Shown one piece after another: positions 1 through 10,138 of a stretch of DNA of 64,000 bases. Made by a program: the position numbers and the translations under genes. The stretch is from Platerodrilus igneus (taxonomy: Eukaryota > Arthropoda > Insecta > Coleoptera > Lycidae). The notes under the pieces were generated by a model that saw only the letters and a program-made list of their open reading frames with translations, was not told the DNA's origin and ran no database searches. How positions within the stretch are numbered: position 1 is the first letter of the stretch; every line of letters starts with the position of its first letter. The DNA lies in the NCBI GenBank assembly GCA_036346225.1, contig JARFIW010000170.1, positions 10,044,501 through 10,108,500 of the forward strand, read 5' to 3'.

Positions 1-624
1 GTGTTAAAGGATTTCACATCGGTAGTCTCTTCCCCCATTTTGATGTAAACGCCGTAGAGTTCGCAGTAGACTTTTACTGCTGTATGTTGTATTCTTTTTT
101 CATTTATTAATCGAATAAATCGCTCTTTCTGCTTCCAAAGAAACTCGGGCACTCCATCGTCGACACTGGCGTTCTTTATGCGATAGCTAGCCATACGGTT
201 GTTAAACGCAGTGCTAACCATTTCTACACCATCGTCGCTAGTAGCGGTAACTGATGCATTTTTATGTCTGTTGCTTCTTAAATGTGCGGCATACGTAGTT
301 TTTCCATTTCGAAATCGCATACTTTACACATAATTCGTGGTTGTTTCGTACAAGTCCTTTAACAGCTGGCGGAGCTGACGTTTAAGGCTAATGACATACC
401 GTGCTGTTTTCCTTGTGTCCAGTAAGTTGTCCATTCTCGTAAAAAAAACCGCAAGTCCCACAGTTTAAGTACTTTGCTGCGGGCGGATGTATAAGCAACC
501 TGGACGATGTTGCACCACGACATTTGTTCTGGTGCCGTATAGACATTTTCCAGGTATAGGAAGCACCGCAAAGTTGCATTAAAACGTTTGCAGATACCAT
601 TTTAGTACAAAACAAAATCCGCAC
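1..624 (-). pseudogene. Zinc-finger segment plus region resembling the N-terminus of a protein-primed DNA polymerase (copy 1)
   Basis: Read leftwards from 624, the frame starts MRILFCTKMV and reaches a C2H2-like finger (CGTCGF, then H and H in HKENSTVCH) at about 400-470. After frame changes, 290-1 encodes a stretch with NRMASYRIKNASVDDGVPEF and YCELYGVYIKMG, ending in KSFNT at the window edge. From memory, this order (finger, then an R-x-x-x-Y-R motif, then a K-x-N/Y-x-E-L-F/Y-G-x-Y block ending in K-S-F-N-T) precedes protein-primed family-B polymerases in arthropod virus-like elements. No polymerase catalytic motif lies inside the window, so the assignment is an inference. Several frameshifts are present. 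The gene continues beyond position 1. Confidence 0.5.
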
Positions 625-639
625 TATAAGACTTGACTT

Positions 640-2126
640 GTAAGCGAACTAACTATAACTAAAGAGTTTACTCCTGCGTACCTGCTTTATGTACCCTATA
701 GAATGCAAACCGAAGGTTTCGAAGATACGAACAGTTGGATTCAGCGAGAACTAAATGACGTCATAATCCTCGCGCTCGTCCAATACATTTAGCCCAATGT
801 ATCCGTTTTTCACTGAAAAATCTGTAAAACAAGGGCAATAAAGATGCAGTGCACTTAACAAAACACTTTAAACCTTTCTAAGGGAATACCAACTTGTTTA
901 CAGATACTACTAACAATTTAATTTTAAATACACTTCTACGTCATACTTTAGGTAGGTCTTCGAATATTTTCAAATGAATCACAAGCGAAAGATATGTAGC
1001 AGTACTTCAAATTACCAATTAATTTCCTCATTCTACGACCATGGTTAATTATAGATTAAAATTTAATTTGTGCACGTTCGAGCTTCCGTAAACTAACATA
1101 TTTTATAGAACAAGCAGTGTATAATATGCATACCCCTTCGCCGCCTACTGCTTTCTTGTAATTGCTAGAAAAAGTCACTCTCCTTTTTCGTTAGGCCATG
1201 CAAAGCACCATTCCTACTTCTTAACACATCGCGCTTTTCGTATGATAATTAAATTTCTTCGAGCTTTTACCTTTCGCTAGCGGTTAATCGCACTAAGATT
1301 CAGAACCGTAGTACTCGATATCGTCCAAAAAATAGATGCTCGATCCGCAACTCCAATTCCTCGTAAAGGAAAAACTCAGTTATCAGTCACTAAACTTCAA
1401 CCCGCTCCGTTCAAATTTCAAAATTTTCAAACGACAATGGGCGAATTTTTAAACCTCCAGGATCTTAAGTTGTGATCAATTCACATCCGGCTCGCTAAAC
1501 TAACAATTTTGTCAACTGTAAAACATGCATACCCCTTCCGCCACTGCATCTTGTAGTTCTTGAAAAGTCAGTCGCCCTTTTTGCAGACCGATGCAAAGCA
1601 CCATTCCATACTTTCTTTATAAGTGTAGCACATCGCGCATTTTGTGAATAATTAATTTTGTTTAGTGAGGCCTTTACCTTTCGCTTATTTAAACATTAAA
1701 GCCAATTGCCGCGGCGATTACCCAACCATGATTACCTTTATCTAACCTAGGTCCACACTTCTTTTTAATGGAAAACTCCTAAAGCAATTAGTCTAAATGA
1801 CGTTTTTAATGAGCTAATTGTTAAAAAAAACTACCGGCATCGCCATGTTCGTAACAAGTAAGGTTTGTGGATTGTAATATGGTACATTGCATTACCTAAG
1901 TATTTATTTGTCCAGAAATGGTATTTAACCAAATTATAATCGTTTAAGTTCACATTTTACCATTCCCAAAGTATCCGGATATATGTCGATGCGCATCCCT
2001 GTCGGAACTTAGGTCGGATACAACTATATTCGACTATCTTCGGCAATATACGCCCCACTCTGTAGAATACATAAGAGAACAACTTTCGTTTTAATTTAGT
2101 ATTCGATAGTAGCTAGAACGGTAAAC
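640..2126. other. Intergenic/upstream region of element copy 1 with ~180-bp direct repeat
   Basis: This non-coding stretch separates the divergent zinc-finger gene (minus) and body gene 1 (plus), so it should hold both promoters. It contains a direct repeat: 1,090-1,270 matches 1,500-1,690 (both include GCATACCCCTTC, ATGCAAAGCACCATTCC, CACATCGCGC and TTTACCTTTCGCT). It also holds GCCGCGGCG at about 1,709, the motif CTAACCTAGGTCCACACTT at about 1,742, and TATCCGGATATATGTCG at about 1,973. These last signals recur inverted at 7,010-7,280. No coding potential was recognised. Confidence 0.55.
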
Positions 2127-3976
2127 ATGAGCGTCTCCAAGGTGATTAACGTTTCTCAACTTCTGGGAATAAAGTGAAACCGACAAATGAGCCGATTTGA
2201 TTATGGCTTTTTGGTTCAGAAAATATGTGCAACAATAATCTGGTTAACAGATATTGGTAATATTTGTTATGTCGACTTTAAAACAGATGCTGACTGGTGG
2301 ACTCACACACACATTACAGAACCATTTTGTGACAATATAATGTTGGTTAAAATTATGCCACCTTTTCTGAATACTTTAAAACTGCAACAAAAGGATGTTT
2401 ATCCTAAACAAAAACTTTGTGGTGCATTTAACAGCTATCTACGAAGAAAGTTCAACCTCCCGATTTGTTTCCTAGCCATGGTGTTAAAGCTAACTCGTTT
2501 TCTCTGGAAAGCACTTAACAAGATGGGCCAGAGAGTAAAAGAAATTATCGGAAAAGAAGACCTCGAATGCATTAATAAAGAATTCCAAAATCCTATATGT
2601 GTTCCATACAAAGTGGAACTAGCAGATGTTAATTGGAAACTTTATTGGAGGAACTACCAGATATATTAGACGAACTCGAAAAGATTATTTCTATCTTTTG
2701 ACATGGATGTAACCCAAGATTTTGCGGGTATATTTAGCAAGATGGAGATGTGTAATTATTTAACTACAAACCATAACTTTTGCTATAAGGGCGAATACGA
2801 AGAAAAGTGTAATATTATAGTTGACAACGATAAACTGTAGGAATTGATTGTTTAACATGGCTAACAACCAATGCAAGAATTAAGATATACAACAAATTTG
2901 TGTGTCAGATAACAAGTCCTGGTGTTAATAAACAACTTGGCAATCATATACTAGATTTTTACGTTGTCCAGATGTACGTTTAAGGGAAACATTTGCGTCT
3001 ACTTTGGCTAAAGAACATGGTATTACGCGATTGGAAGCGACAATATACAATTGTGCAATTGGAAGCATGTCAGTGCGGAACGGGTGTATAATCCCTTAAA
3101 AGACTGTTTAACGTTATTGGAAGATAGTGTTATACTTCCTAAAGGCGCCAATGTACTCGGTACCACTTGCCAAAATGTGGAGTAAGCTATCGGACAAGCT
3201 ACAAAATAGCTGCTGTTTAGTGTTTAATAACCTGCTACAGTACGTGTATTGGGGAATGGTAATACAAAGAAATTGACGGGCTTGCAAGATTAAGTTGTCC
3301 GAAAACCAAAAGAAAGGGAAAATTGATAAAGTATGTGCTTGGCTTTTAGTTTTAACTATTTACCTGTAAATTATTTGGAGATAGTAGAGGAGGAAGACAG
3401 CTCAGATAAAATAAAAATCTTACACAAGTGCTACATTAAAGCAGGTAGTACATATTTTACACAATCTGCAACACCATATTCTACAATTCCAAAAGAAATA
3501 ATCATTTCGGAATTGGGATTGATAGATACGCTAACATTCGTCCAGAGGTTGTACGACAACGCGTAAATATTGGTAGTAAACTTATCCGTTTACGCTAAAG
3601 GAAATTGCTCCATTATGTATACCATACGCTGTAAGTGGAAGGAAAAGACAACTGGAATTAGAGGAAATGGATGCAAAAGACGAAAATTGAGTACATGGAA
3701 AACACTGCGACAATACGCGAACAATACAAAGATGTGTTATACAAAGAACATCTTATTAGAGAAAATGAGGAAGAATTAAAAGATTATTTTATGTGCCGAT
3801 GGAGTGACTTAGATACATCCGGGTTCTACAAGCTTGTTTGCATTTGCGGTTAGTAAGAAAGACTCTTTAGTTATGTAGGCGTTCTTGCAGAAAAGGATGG
3901 TAGCTAAATCCGTATACTTTTTAAAAGGTTATTCTAAAACGTATTTATCAAAATGGCAGATAACAAAGAAGAACTA
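2127..3976 (+). pseudogene. Virus-like element body gene 1 (copy 1), possible replication-initiator-like protein
   Basis: The start is ATGAGCGTCTCC at 2,127, shared with the inverted copy at 6,883. The frame is then broken repeatedly (for example near 2,190, 2,650, 2,830 and 3,300). Recognisable conserved pieces are a Lys/Glu-rich stretch with MGQRVKEIIGKEDLEC, a central block with ARIKIYNKF followed by [12 protein letters not shown] and GITRLE-type residues, a YFTQSAT stretch, and a basic run (KRRKLEYME) before the C-terminal FMCRWSDL. The pattern h-x-hYNK ... h-R-h-E resembles replication-initiator (Rep_trans-like) proteins, but no HUH pair or catalytic tyrosine was identified. Read in the terminal frame, the gene stops at about 3,976, inside gene 2. 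Function unproven. Confidence 0.45.
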
Positions 3977-4471
3977 AGGAATGCGGGTTTCGTAATCTTG
4001 GCGTACACCACACGCAAAGGGGTTCCGCTAAACATTGTATATTTGCCCAGTAAAGAACCTTTCGGATCATTTAAAACCGAGGGTCTTACAACCTATAACA
4101 ACCATATATTCCCAAAAGTGGTGGACATGCAACTACGCAACAGTGTGTGGGAGAAAAGGATTTCTCCAATACCGACAAGAAGAAGTCGATCAAGCTAACA
4201 AGATACGTATGCAGGATATAGTGGGAAAGCTGCGATTAAAAGATTGTCACAAGCTGCAAGAATTACACGAAGGAATGGATCTGGTTTCGGCGGAATCAAA
4301 GACTTTAAATATAGAGGCAAACTTCGGTACATTTTACAATTTGAAAACCTAGACGGTCTTTATGTATCAAACTATTGGTTAGAAAAGGAGATAGAAGACT
4401 TGGGTGTCGATTTAAATTTTAAGCTGCGAATAAAATTAGATAAAATTAAAACCACCGCAAACAAAACATAA
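3953..4471 (+). pseudogene. Virus-like element body gene 2 (copy 1), unknown function
   Basis: It starts at ATGGCAGATAAC in a good context (TATCAAAATGG). This start and context are conserved in copies at 5,058 (minus) and 30,000 (plus), and survive in the decayed copy near 8,680. The first part has KGVPLNIVYLPSKEPF and TTYNNHIFPKVVDMQLRN. The last part has YWLEKEIEDLG and a basic C-terminus ending at 4,471. At least two frameshifts separate these parts. Its start overlaps the end of gene 1 by about 20 bp, as in compact viral genomes. I recognise no domain. Confidence 0.45.
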
Positions 4472-4570
4472 AGAAAGGACTGTCTTCTGTGTATAACTTT
4501 GTATTAAAATTAAGTTTAAATGGATCCATGCTTGGCATTAAATTTTTAAATTTGTTATGTATAATGTCAG

Positions 4571-4576
4571 AATAAA
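4571..4576 (+). terminator. Poly(A) signal of body transcript (copy 1)
   Basis: AATAAA lies about 100 bp after the gene 2 stop and is followed by ATAGTATATAACATTG. The same signal and flank occur in copy 3 at 30,603. Confidence 0.5.
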
Positions 4577-4639
4577 CATTTTATAATAGTATATAACATT
4601 GTTCTTTATTTATAAAAGGCTGTGACGTTACCACGAAAT

Positions 4640-4742
4640 AGCAGTCGCACAGAGGGGGTGGCATGGGCAGCGCGCATGGGCAGGGTGCGTACGCGCAGGG
4701 GGCGCATGGGGGTGTGCAGCGCAGGGGGCCGGGCGGGATTGG
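4640..4742. repeat. G-rich island with GCATGGGCAG-type repeats (copy 1)
   Basis: Just past the poly(A) signal the sequence turns from AT-rich to strongly G-rich on the plus strand, with many GGG runs and repeated GCATGGG / GCAGGG words. The equivalent island follows the body in copy 3 (30,680-30,784). The multiple G-runs could form G-quadruplexes. Here the island sits in the palindrome loop and ends where the inverted arm begins. Confidence 0.6.
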
Positions 4743-5058
4743 GCCTTCGTGTAATTCTTGCAGCTTGTGACAATCTTTTAATCGCAGCTTTCCCATATCC
4801 TGCATACGTATCTTGTTAGCTTGATCGACTTCTTCTTGTCGGTATTGGAAAATCCTTTTTCTCCCACACACTGTTGCGTAGTTGCATGTCCACCACTTTT
4901 GGGAATATATGGTTGTTATAGGTTGTAAGACCCTCGGTTTTAAATGATCCGAAAGGTTCTTTACTGGGCAAATATACAATGTTTAGCGGAACCCCTTTCG
5001 TGTGGTGTACGCCAAGATTACGAAACCCGCATTTTAGTTCTTCTTTGTTATCTGCCAT
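4743..5058 (-). pseudogene. Body gene 2 (inverted copy 2, 3'-truncated)
   Basis: This is the inverted counterpart of 3,953-4,275. It starts with MADNKEEL at 5,058, shows the same KGVPLNIVYLPSKEPF block, and breaks at 4,743 after KLQELHEG, where it meets the G-rich loop. The C-terminal third present in copies 1 and 3 is missing, so the palindrome junction cuts this gene. Confidence 0.5.
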
Positions 5059-6883
5059 TTTGATAAATACGTTTTAGAATAACCTTTTAAAAAGTATACG
5101 GATTTAGTACCATCCTTTTCGCAAGAACGCCTACATAACTAAAGTCTTTCTTACTAACCGCAAATGCAAACAGCTTGTAGAACCCGGATGTATTTAAGTC
5201 ACTCCATCGGCACATAAAATAATCTTTTAATTCTTCCTCATTTTCTCTAATAAGATGTTCTTTGTATAACACATCTTTGTATTGTTCGCGTATTGTCGCA
5301 GTGTTTTCCATGTACTCCAATTTTCGTCTTTTTGCATCCATTTCCTCTAATTCCAGTTGTCTTTTCCTTCCACTTACAGCGTATGGTATGCATAATGGAG
5401 CAATTTCCTTTAGCGTAAACGGAATAAAGTTTACTACCAATATTTACGCGTTGTCGTACAACCTCTGGACGAATGTTATGCGTATCTATCAACCCCAATT
5501 CCGAAATGATTATTTCTTTTGGAATTGTAGAATATTGTGTTGCAGATTGTGTAAAATATGTACTGCCTGCTTTAATGTAGCACTTGTGTAAGATTTTTAT
5601 TTTATCTGAGCTGTCTTCCTCCTCTACTATCTCCAAATAATTTACAGGTAAATAGTTAAAACTAAAAGCCAAAGCACATACTTTATCAATTTTCCCTTTC
5701 TTTTGGTTTTCGGACAACAATCTGCAAGCCCGTCAATTTCTTTGTATTACCATTCCCCAATACACGTACTGTAGCAGGTTATTAAACACTAAACAGCAGC
5801 TATTTTGTAGCTTGTCCGATAAGCTTACTCCACATTTTGGCAAGTGGTACCGAGTACATTGGCGCCTTTAGGAAGTATAACTTACTATCTTCCAATAACG
5901 TTAAACAGTCTTTTAAGGGATTATACACCCGTTCCGCACTGACATTGCTTCCAATTGCACAATTGTATATTGTCGCTTCAATCGCGTAATACCATGTTCT
6001 TTAGCCAAAGTAGACGCAAATGTTTCCCTTAAACGCACATCTGGACAACGTAAAAAATCTAGTATATGATTGCCAAGTTGTTTATTAACACCAGGACTTG
6101 TTATCTGACACACAAATTTGTTGTATATCTTAATTCTTGCATTGGTTGTTAGCCATGTTAAACAATCAATTCCTACAGTTTTATCGTTGTCAACTATAAT
6201 ATTACACTTTTCTTCGTATTCGCCCTTATAGCAAAAGTTATGGTTTGTAGTTAAATAATTACACATCTCCATCTTGCTAAATATACCCGCAAAATCTTGG
6301 GTTACATCCATGTCAAAAAGATAGAAATAATCTTTTCGAGTTCGTCTAATATATCTGGTAGTTCCTCCAATAAAGTTTCCAATTTAACATCTGCTAGTTC
6401 CACTTTGTATGGAACACATATAGGATTTTGGAATTTTTTATTAATGCATTCGAGGTCTTCTTTTCCGATAATTTCTTTTACTCTCTGGCCCATCTTGTTA
6501 GTGCTTTCCAAGAAAACGGAAGCTTAAGCTTTAACACCATGTCTAGCGAAACAAATCGGTCAAACTTTCTTCGTAGATAGCTGTTAAATCACCACAAATT
6601 TCTTTTTGAGGATAAACATCCTTTTGCTTGCAGAGGTTTGTTCGGCGTCAGAAAAGTCGCAAATTTTAACCAACATTATATTGTCACAAAATGGTTCTGT
6701 AATTGGTGTGTGTAGTCCACCAGTCAGCATCTGCTCGCCTTCGACATAACAAATATTACCAATATCTGTTACCAGATTATTGTTGCACATATTTTCTACC
6801 AAAAGCCATAATCCAAATCGCTCATTTGTCGGTTTCACTTTATTCCCAAGTTGAGAAACGTTAATCACCTTGGAGACGCTCAT
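5036..6883 (-). pseudogene. Body gene 1 (inverted copy 2), possible replication-initiator-like protein
   Basis: It starts at 6,883 with MSVSKVINVSQLGNK and is broken into open stretches: 6,584-6,883, 6,302-6,511, 5,913-6,311, 5,247-5,720 and 5,087-5,440. This copy keeps the longest open pieces. The 132-residue piece 5,913-6,311 starts MDVTQDFAGIFSKMEMCNYL and contains ARIKIYNKF and [12 protein letters not shown]. The piece at 5,087-5,440 has a basic nuclear-signal-like run (KRRKLEYME). Function is as uncertain as for copy 1. The frame breaks differ from those of copy 1, so each copy decayed separately or carries separate sequencing indels. Confidence 0.5.
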
Positions 6884-7280
6884 GTTTACCGTTCTAGCTA
6901 CTATCGAATACTAAATTAAATACGAAAAAATTGTTCTCTTATGTATTCTACAGAGTGGGGCGTATATTGCCGAAGATAGTCGAATATGTTGTTATCCGAC
7001 CTAAGCCGACAGGGATGCGCATCGACATATATCCGGATATATGTAGGATGTTAAGTTAAGGATTGAAATTGCCCCATGACCACTATGACCACATGACCAC
7101 ATGACCAATGACAATACATGACCACATGAATGAATTGATAGGTAGCTGTTTTTAATGAGTTTTCTCATTAAAACCCATTAACACTAATTGCTTTTTAATG
7201 AGTTTTCCATTAAAAACAAGTGTGGACCTAGGTTAGATAAAAGGAAAAATTAATAGGTTGGGTCGCGCCGCGGCGCGTAA
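6884..7280. promoter_or_regulatory. Control region of element copy 2: hairpins, ATGACCA repeats, GC palindrome
   Basis: Moving away from the gene 1 start, there is a conserved leader with GGGATGCGCATCGACATATATCC-type sequence (7,012-7,034), then tandem ATGACCACATGACCA words (7,076-7,125). Next come two stem-loops built on TTTTAATGAG / CTCATTAAAA (7,151-7,172 and about 7,191-7,215), CCTAGGTTAGATAAAA (about 7,227), and a perfect 14-bp GC palindrome CGCGCCGCGGCGCG at about 7,264. The ATGACCA words recur in copy 3 (31,470-31,580), and the GC core recurs at about 1,709. Conservation among copies plus dyad symmetry suggests a promoter or replication origin. This is an inference. Confidence 0.4.
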
Positions 7281-9560
7281 TATTTCGCTATCGAACCTGG
7301 ATCACGTGTTGGAAAAAAAACTCGTAAGCGGTAACTAGATGGATGTGCAAAAACTCGGTGGCTACTATAAAAAGTGTCGATGGTCGTTGTGGTCGCATGG
7401 TCACTGTTCAGTCGAGATGCGTGCGCAGTCGGACTGCTGTTTCGTCTTGCTTGCACTGTGTGAATGTGTGTCTCGTGTAAAGTGTTCGATGCTTGAAAGT
7501 TGAAATCAGACGGAGCTGGTTTGGGGTGATGACTGGTTGTTACCTTCGGGGATTGAGTTGACAATGCGGCATCAATTTATTTGACGTGTGTATACCGTTC
7601 TGAGACTGGCGATACCGCTGGAAGTGTAAAAGCCGTAGAATTATTTGAAAAAGCGCGCGTGCTGAGCAAGCTCTGAAGGTGTTTATCTAAGAATAGTGGA
7701 TGCTGTTCTGCATTACAGTACAGTTCCGCAGTGGTTGATACTCGTACTGGTGCAAAAATGTTGCGAGAAGTCGAAGTCAAATAATTTAATCATTACATCA
7801 AAATGGGTTGGTAATTGAATGAAACTGTTGGTGATTATTGAAGAAATCAGCTGAACAATACGGATTTTAATTATTGTTTGATTAGACGTAACAGTGTGGA
7901 TTGATAGGTTTAAAGTGTTTTTGGAAGGCATGTTTGGTGACGCAACAATTGTGGTGTGTCACCCTTTGGATTTAATGCGGTGTATAACATGAAGACTGTC
8001 TGTTCTGGACACGGGCAATCGGCGACATAGCGACGTTGTCGAATGTTGACGGTTGCGGTTGACTGTCGTGTCGACGCGTTGAGCGATTTGACCTGTCGGT
8101 TGTTGGTCAGCGGTAGGATGTATGCTTGTTGAAGTGATGTTGCATAGAAGTGGATTGTTTCGTACTGCCAAATGGTCGGACAGTAATAACTGCTGTGTGT
8201 TTAACTGCTGAACGGCGAGATGGGGTGACTGTCAGGTGTTGTCGCCACAAAGGAAAATGATGGATGTCGGACGTTTGCTGTTACCTGATGTTGGAAGATG
8301 AAGAGAGGCTCAGATAAAATAAAATCTTGCAGTCTTCGTTAAAACGGTGCAATCACTATCTGCAAGTTCTGATTCAAGAAAATCTTCGGTAGTGATGACA
8401 ATCGCGTCACGTTGCGACGATGGTGATGTAGGTTACGTTGCGCAAATGCCATAGACGCTGGTGGAAGGAAACTGGTGAAAGCTGAAGTGGAATGCGATGC
8501 TGAAACTGCGAATACGCGGAATGTGCGGAACATCTTGTGAAATGAATGGAGAATGATGTGTGCCGATGGTGACAACATCCGGGTTCTGCTGTTGCGTTGC
8601 GGTTATGAAGACTCTTTATGTGAGACGTTCTTCGAAAGATGCAAATCGTATGCTAGTTATTCTAAAACGTGTTATCAAAATGACGAATGAACGAAGACGG
8701 AATGCGGGTCTGTGAGCTGTGCAAGTTCCGGTAAACGTTGAGCTTCGGTCTTGTCGTTACATGTTCAAAGGTGGCGATGGAGAGTCTCAGCCCGGAAGCT
8801 CAAGTCAGAGGGGCTGGGTGGAGGCGTGCGAATGAGTTGCACGCTGTGGCGAGTAAGAAGATAACGTATAACAGGCTGTAGTGTGTGAATGTTAATCATG
8901 TGAAGTGTGTTGATAATAGTAGTGTGTTGTGATAAAAGTGCGATGCTTGCAGGCTGAGCGTCGATGGCGATGGGTGAGCGTCGGTGAGGCGCGCACGTGT
9001 TATGCGTCGTACGTATGCATGTGGTCGGAAAACATGTTGATCGCGTGTGGTATGTGTATGATGTGTAAGATCTCGGAGGTTTAAAATCTGCTTCGGCTGT
9101 TTGAAATTATCGACGTGTGATGGTTATGGTGATTGACTGATCTCGGGTAAGATGACGCTGACAATTCTGAATTGTGTGAACGATATCGGTAGTTACGGTT
9201 CAGAAATATAGCGTGCGTCGTGTGAAGTGTAAAGCTTGGCAATGTTCGGCGCGATGTGTATGAAGTGTGAACGCTTGACGTCTAAGCTAACACTGGCGGT
9301 GACTTTCTCTAGCAATACGTAGGTCGAAGTTGCAGTCGTCTGCAGTCGACATTGTGCGTATAAAATATGTTGTTTGGAAGCTCGAACGTGCATATTGCTA
9401 TCGTAACATGCGTCGTAAAATGTGGGTGTTGGAATTGAAACCGTGGCATTGCTCGTGGTGATTGAAAATTGCGATATGATCGTGAGAGTTGTATAAATGT
9501 TGAGTTAAATAAGTATCACTGTACAACAGTGGATTTAGTCAAGGTTTAAGTGTTTTTGGT
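7281..9560. mobile_element. G/T-rich region of copy 2 with a deletion-riddled body fragment
   Basis: The plus strand is strongly enriched in TG/GT. Most of it matches nothing I recognise. However, 8,311-8,345 matches CTCAGATAAAATAAAA..TCTT of gene 1. The stretch 8,560-8,745 collinearly matches the gene 1 end and gene 2 start (GTGCCGATGG, ACATCCGGGTTCT, AAGACTCTTTA, TTATTCTAAAACGT, ATCAAAATG, GGAATGCGGGT) with many small deletions. It therefore contains a third, plus-oriented, body relic inside the copy 2 arm. Open frames on the minus strand here follow the skewed composition and are not considered genes. Confidence 0.5.
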
Positions 9561-9866
9561 TATAGTAGCACTGCATCTTCTACAGCACGACACAATGTGT
9601 GTGTGCAATCCGTTTGCTGGATTTTATATCACGCGATCCGTTAACATGGAAGACGTTTTCGATGTTCTACTAGACGGCATTGCGCATCGGACAAGCGAAC
9701 CGGGCATCATTGGTGCTAAATGTGGACGAGCTGCGAGATTATGACGTCATTGTCGCTCGCTGAATCAGACGTTCGTTCGGGCTTGAAACCTTCGGTTTGC
9801 ATTCTACTAGGTACATAAAGCAGGTACGCAGGTAAACTCTTTGGTTATAAGTTATTCGTTAGTCAA
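9561..9866. other. Upstream region of the zinc-finger gene (copy 2)
   Basis: This is collinear, inverted, with about 640-900. Shared stretches include GTTTAAGTGTTTT, CACTGCATCTT, GATTATGACGTCATT (CRE-like TGACGTCA core at about 9,741), CTTCGGTTTGCATTCTA and AACTCTTTGG. Copy 3 has a diverged equivalent at 32,220-32,470. Position suggests promoter sequence for the adjacent zinc-finger/polymerase-like gene. Confidence 0.4.
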
Positions 9867-9867
9867 G

Positions 9868-10138
9868 TCTTATAGTGCGGATTTTAACAGACATAAATGC
9901 ATCAGTTACCGCTACTGCGACGATGTGTGAAATGGTTAGCACTGCGTTTAACAACCGTATGGTATCATAAAGAACGCCAGTGTCGACGATGGAGTGCCGG
10001 TTTCTTTGGAAGCAGAAAGAGCGATTTTCGATTAATAAATGAAAAGAATACAACATACAGCAGTAAAGTCTGCGAACTCTACGGCGTTTACATCAAAATG
10101 GGAAGAGACTACCGATGTGAAATCCTTTAACACAAAAT
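9868..10138 (+). pseudogene. Polymerase-like N-terminal fragment lacking the zinc finger (copy 2)
   Basis: After the conserved TCAAGTCTTATAGTGCGGATTTT (about 9,866-9,890) the sequence jumps straight to the part equivalent to 1-267. It omits about 345 bp that encode the C2H2 finger in copy 1. The remainder matches the polymerase-like N-terminal stretch (SVDDGV.., EL(Y/F)GVYIKMG, KSFNT) up to about 10,138, with frameshifts. Homology then ends abruptly. The downstream polymerase gene is therefore absent here. Confidence 0.45.

Larger units (their letters stand above)
1..10138. repeat. Giant imperfect palindrome of two virus-like element copies
   Basis: The sequence from 1 to 4,275 reappears inverted in 4,743-10,138. 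Matched points: 1-60 with about 10,080-10,138; 755 (AATGACGTCATAAT) with 9,743; 2,127 (start of gene 1) with 6,883; 3,953 (start of gene 2) with 5,058; 4,275 with 4,743. The unpaired loop is 4,276-4,742. The arms differ by many 1-10 bp indels. The right arm lacks most of the zinc-finger segment present at about 268-612 and carries roughly 1.5 kb of extra G/T-rich sequence between 7,250 and 9,700. The left arm is cut by the window edge. Both arms hold the same genes, so this is a head-on pair of element copies rather than a simple hairpin. Confidence 0.85.

Noticed and set aside
7250..8578. Several Thr/Ser/His-rich minus-strand frames in the G/T-rich arm
   Set aside because: Composition reflects CA-rich complement of a TG-skewed repeat; no motif, no conserved start.
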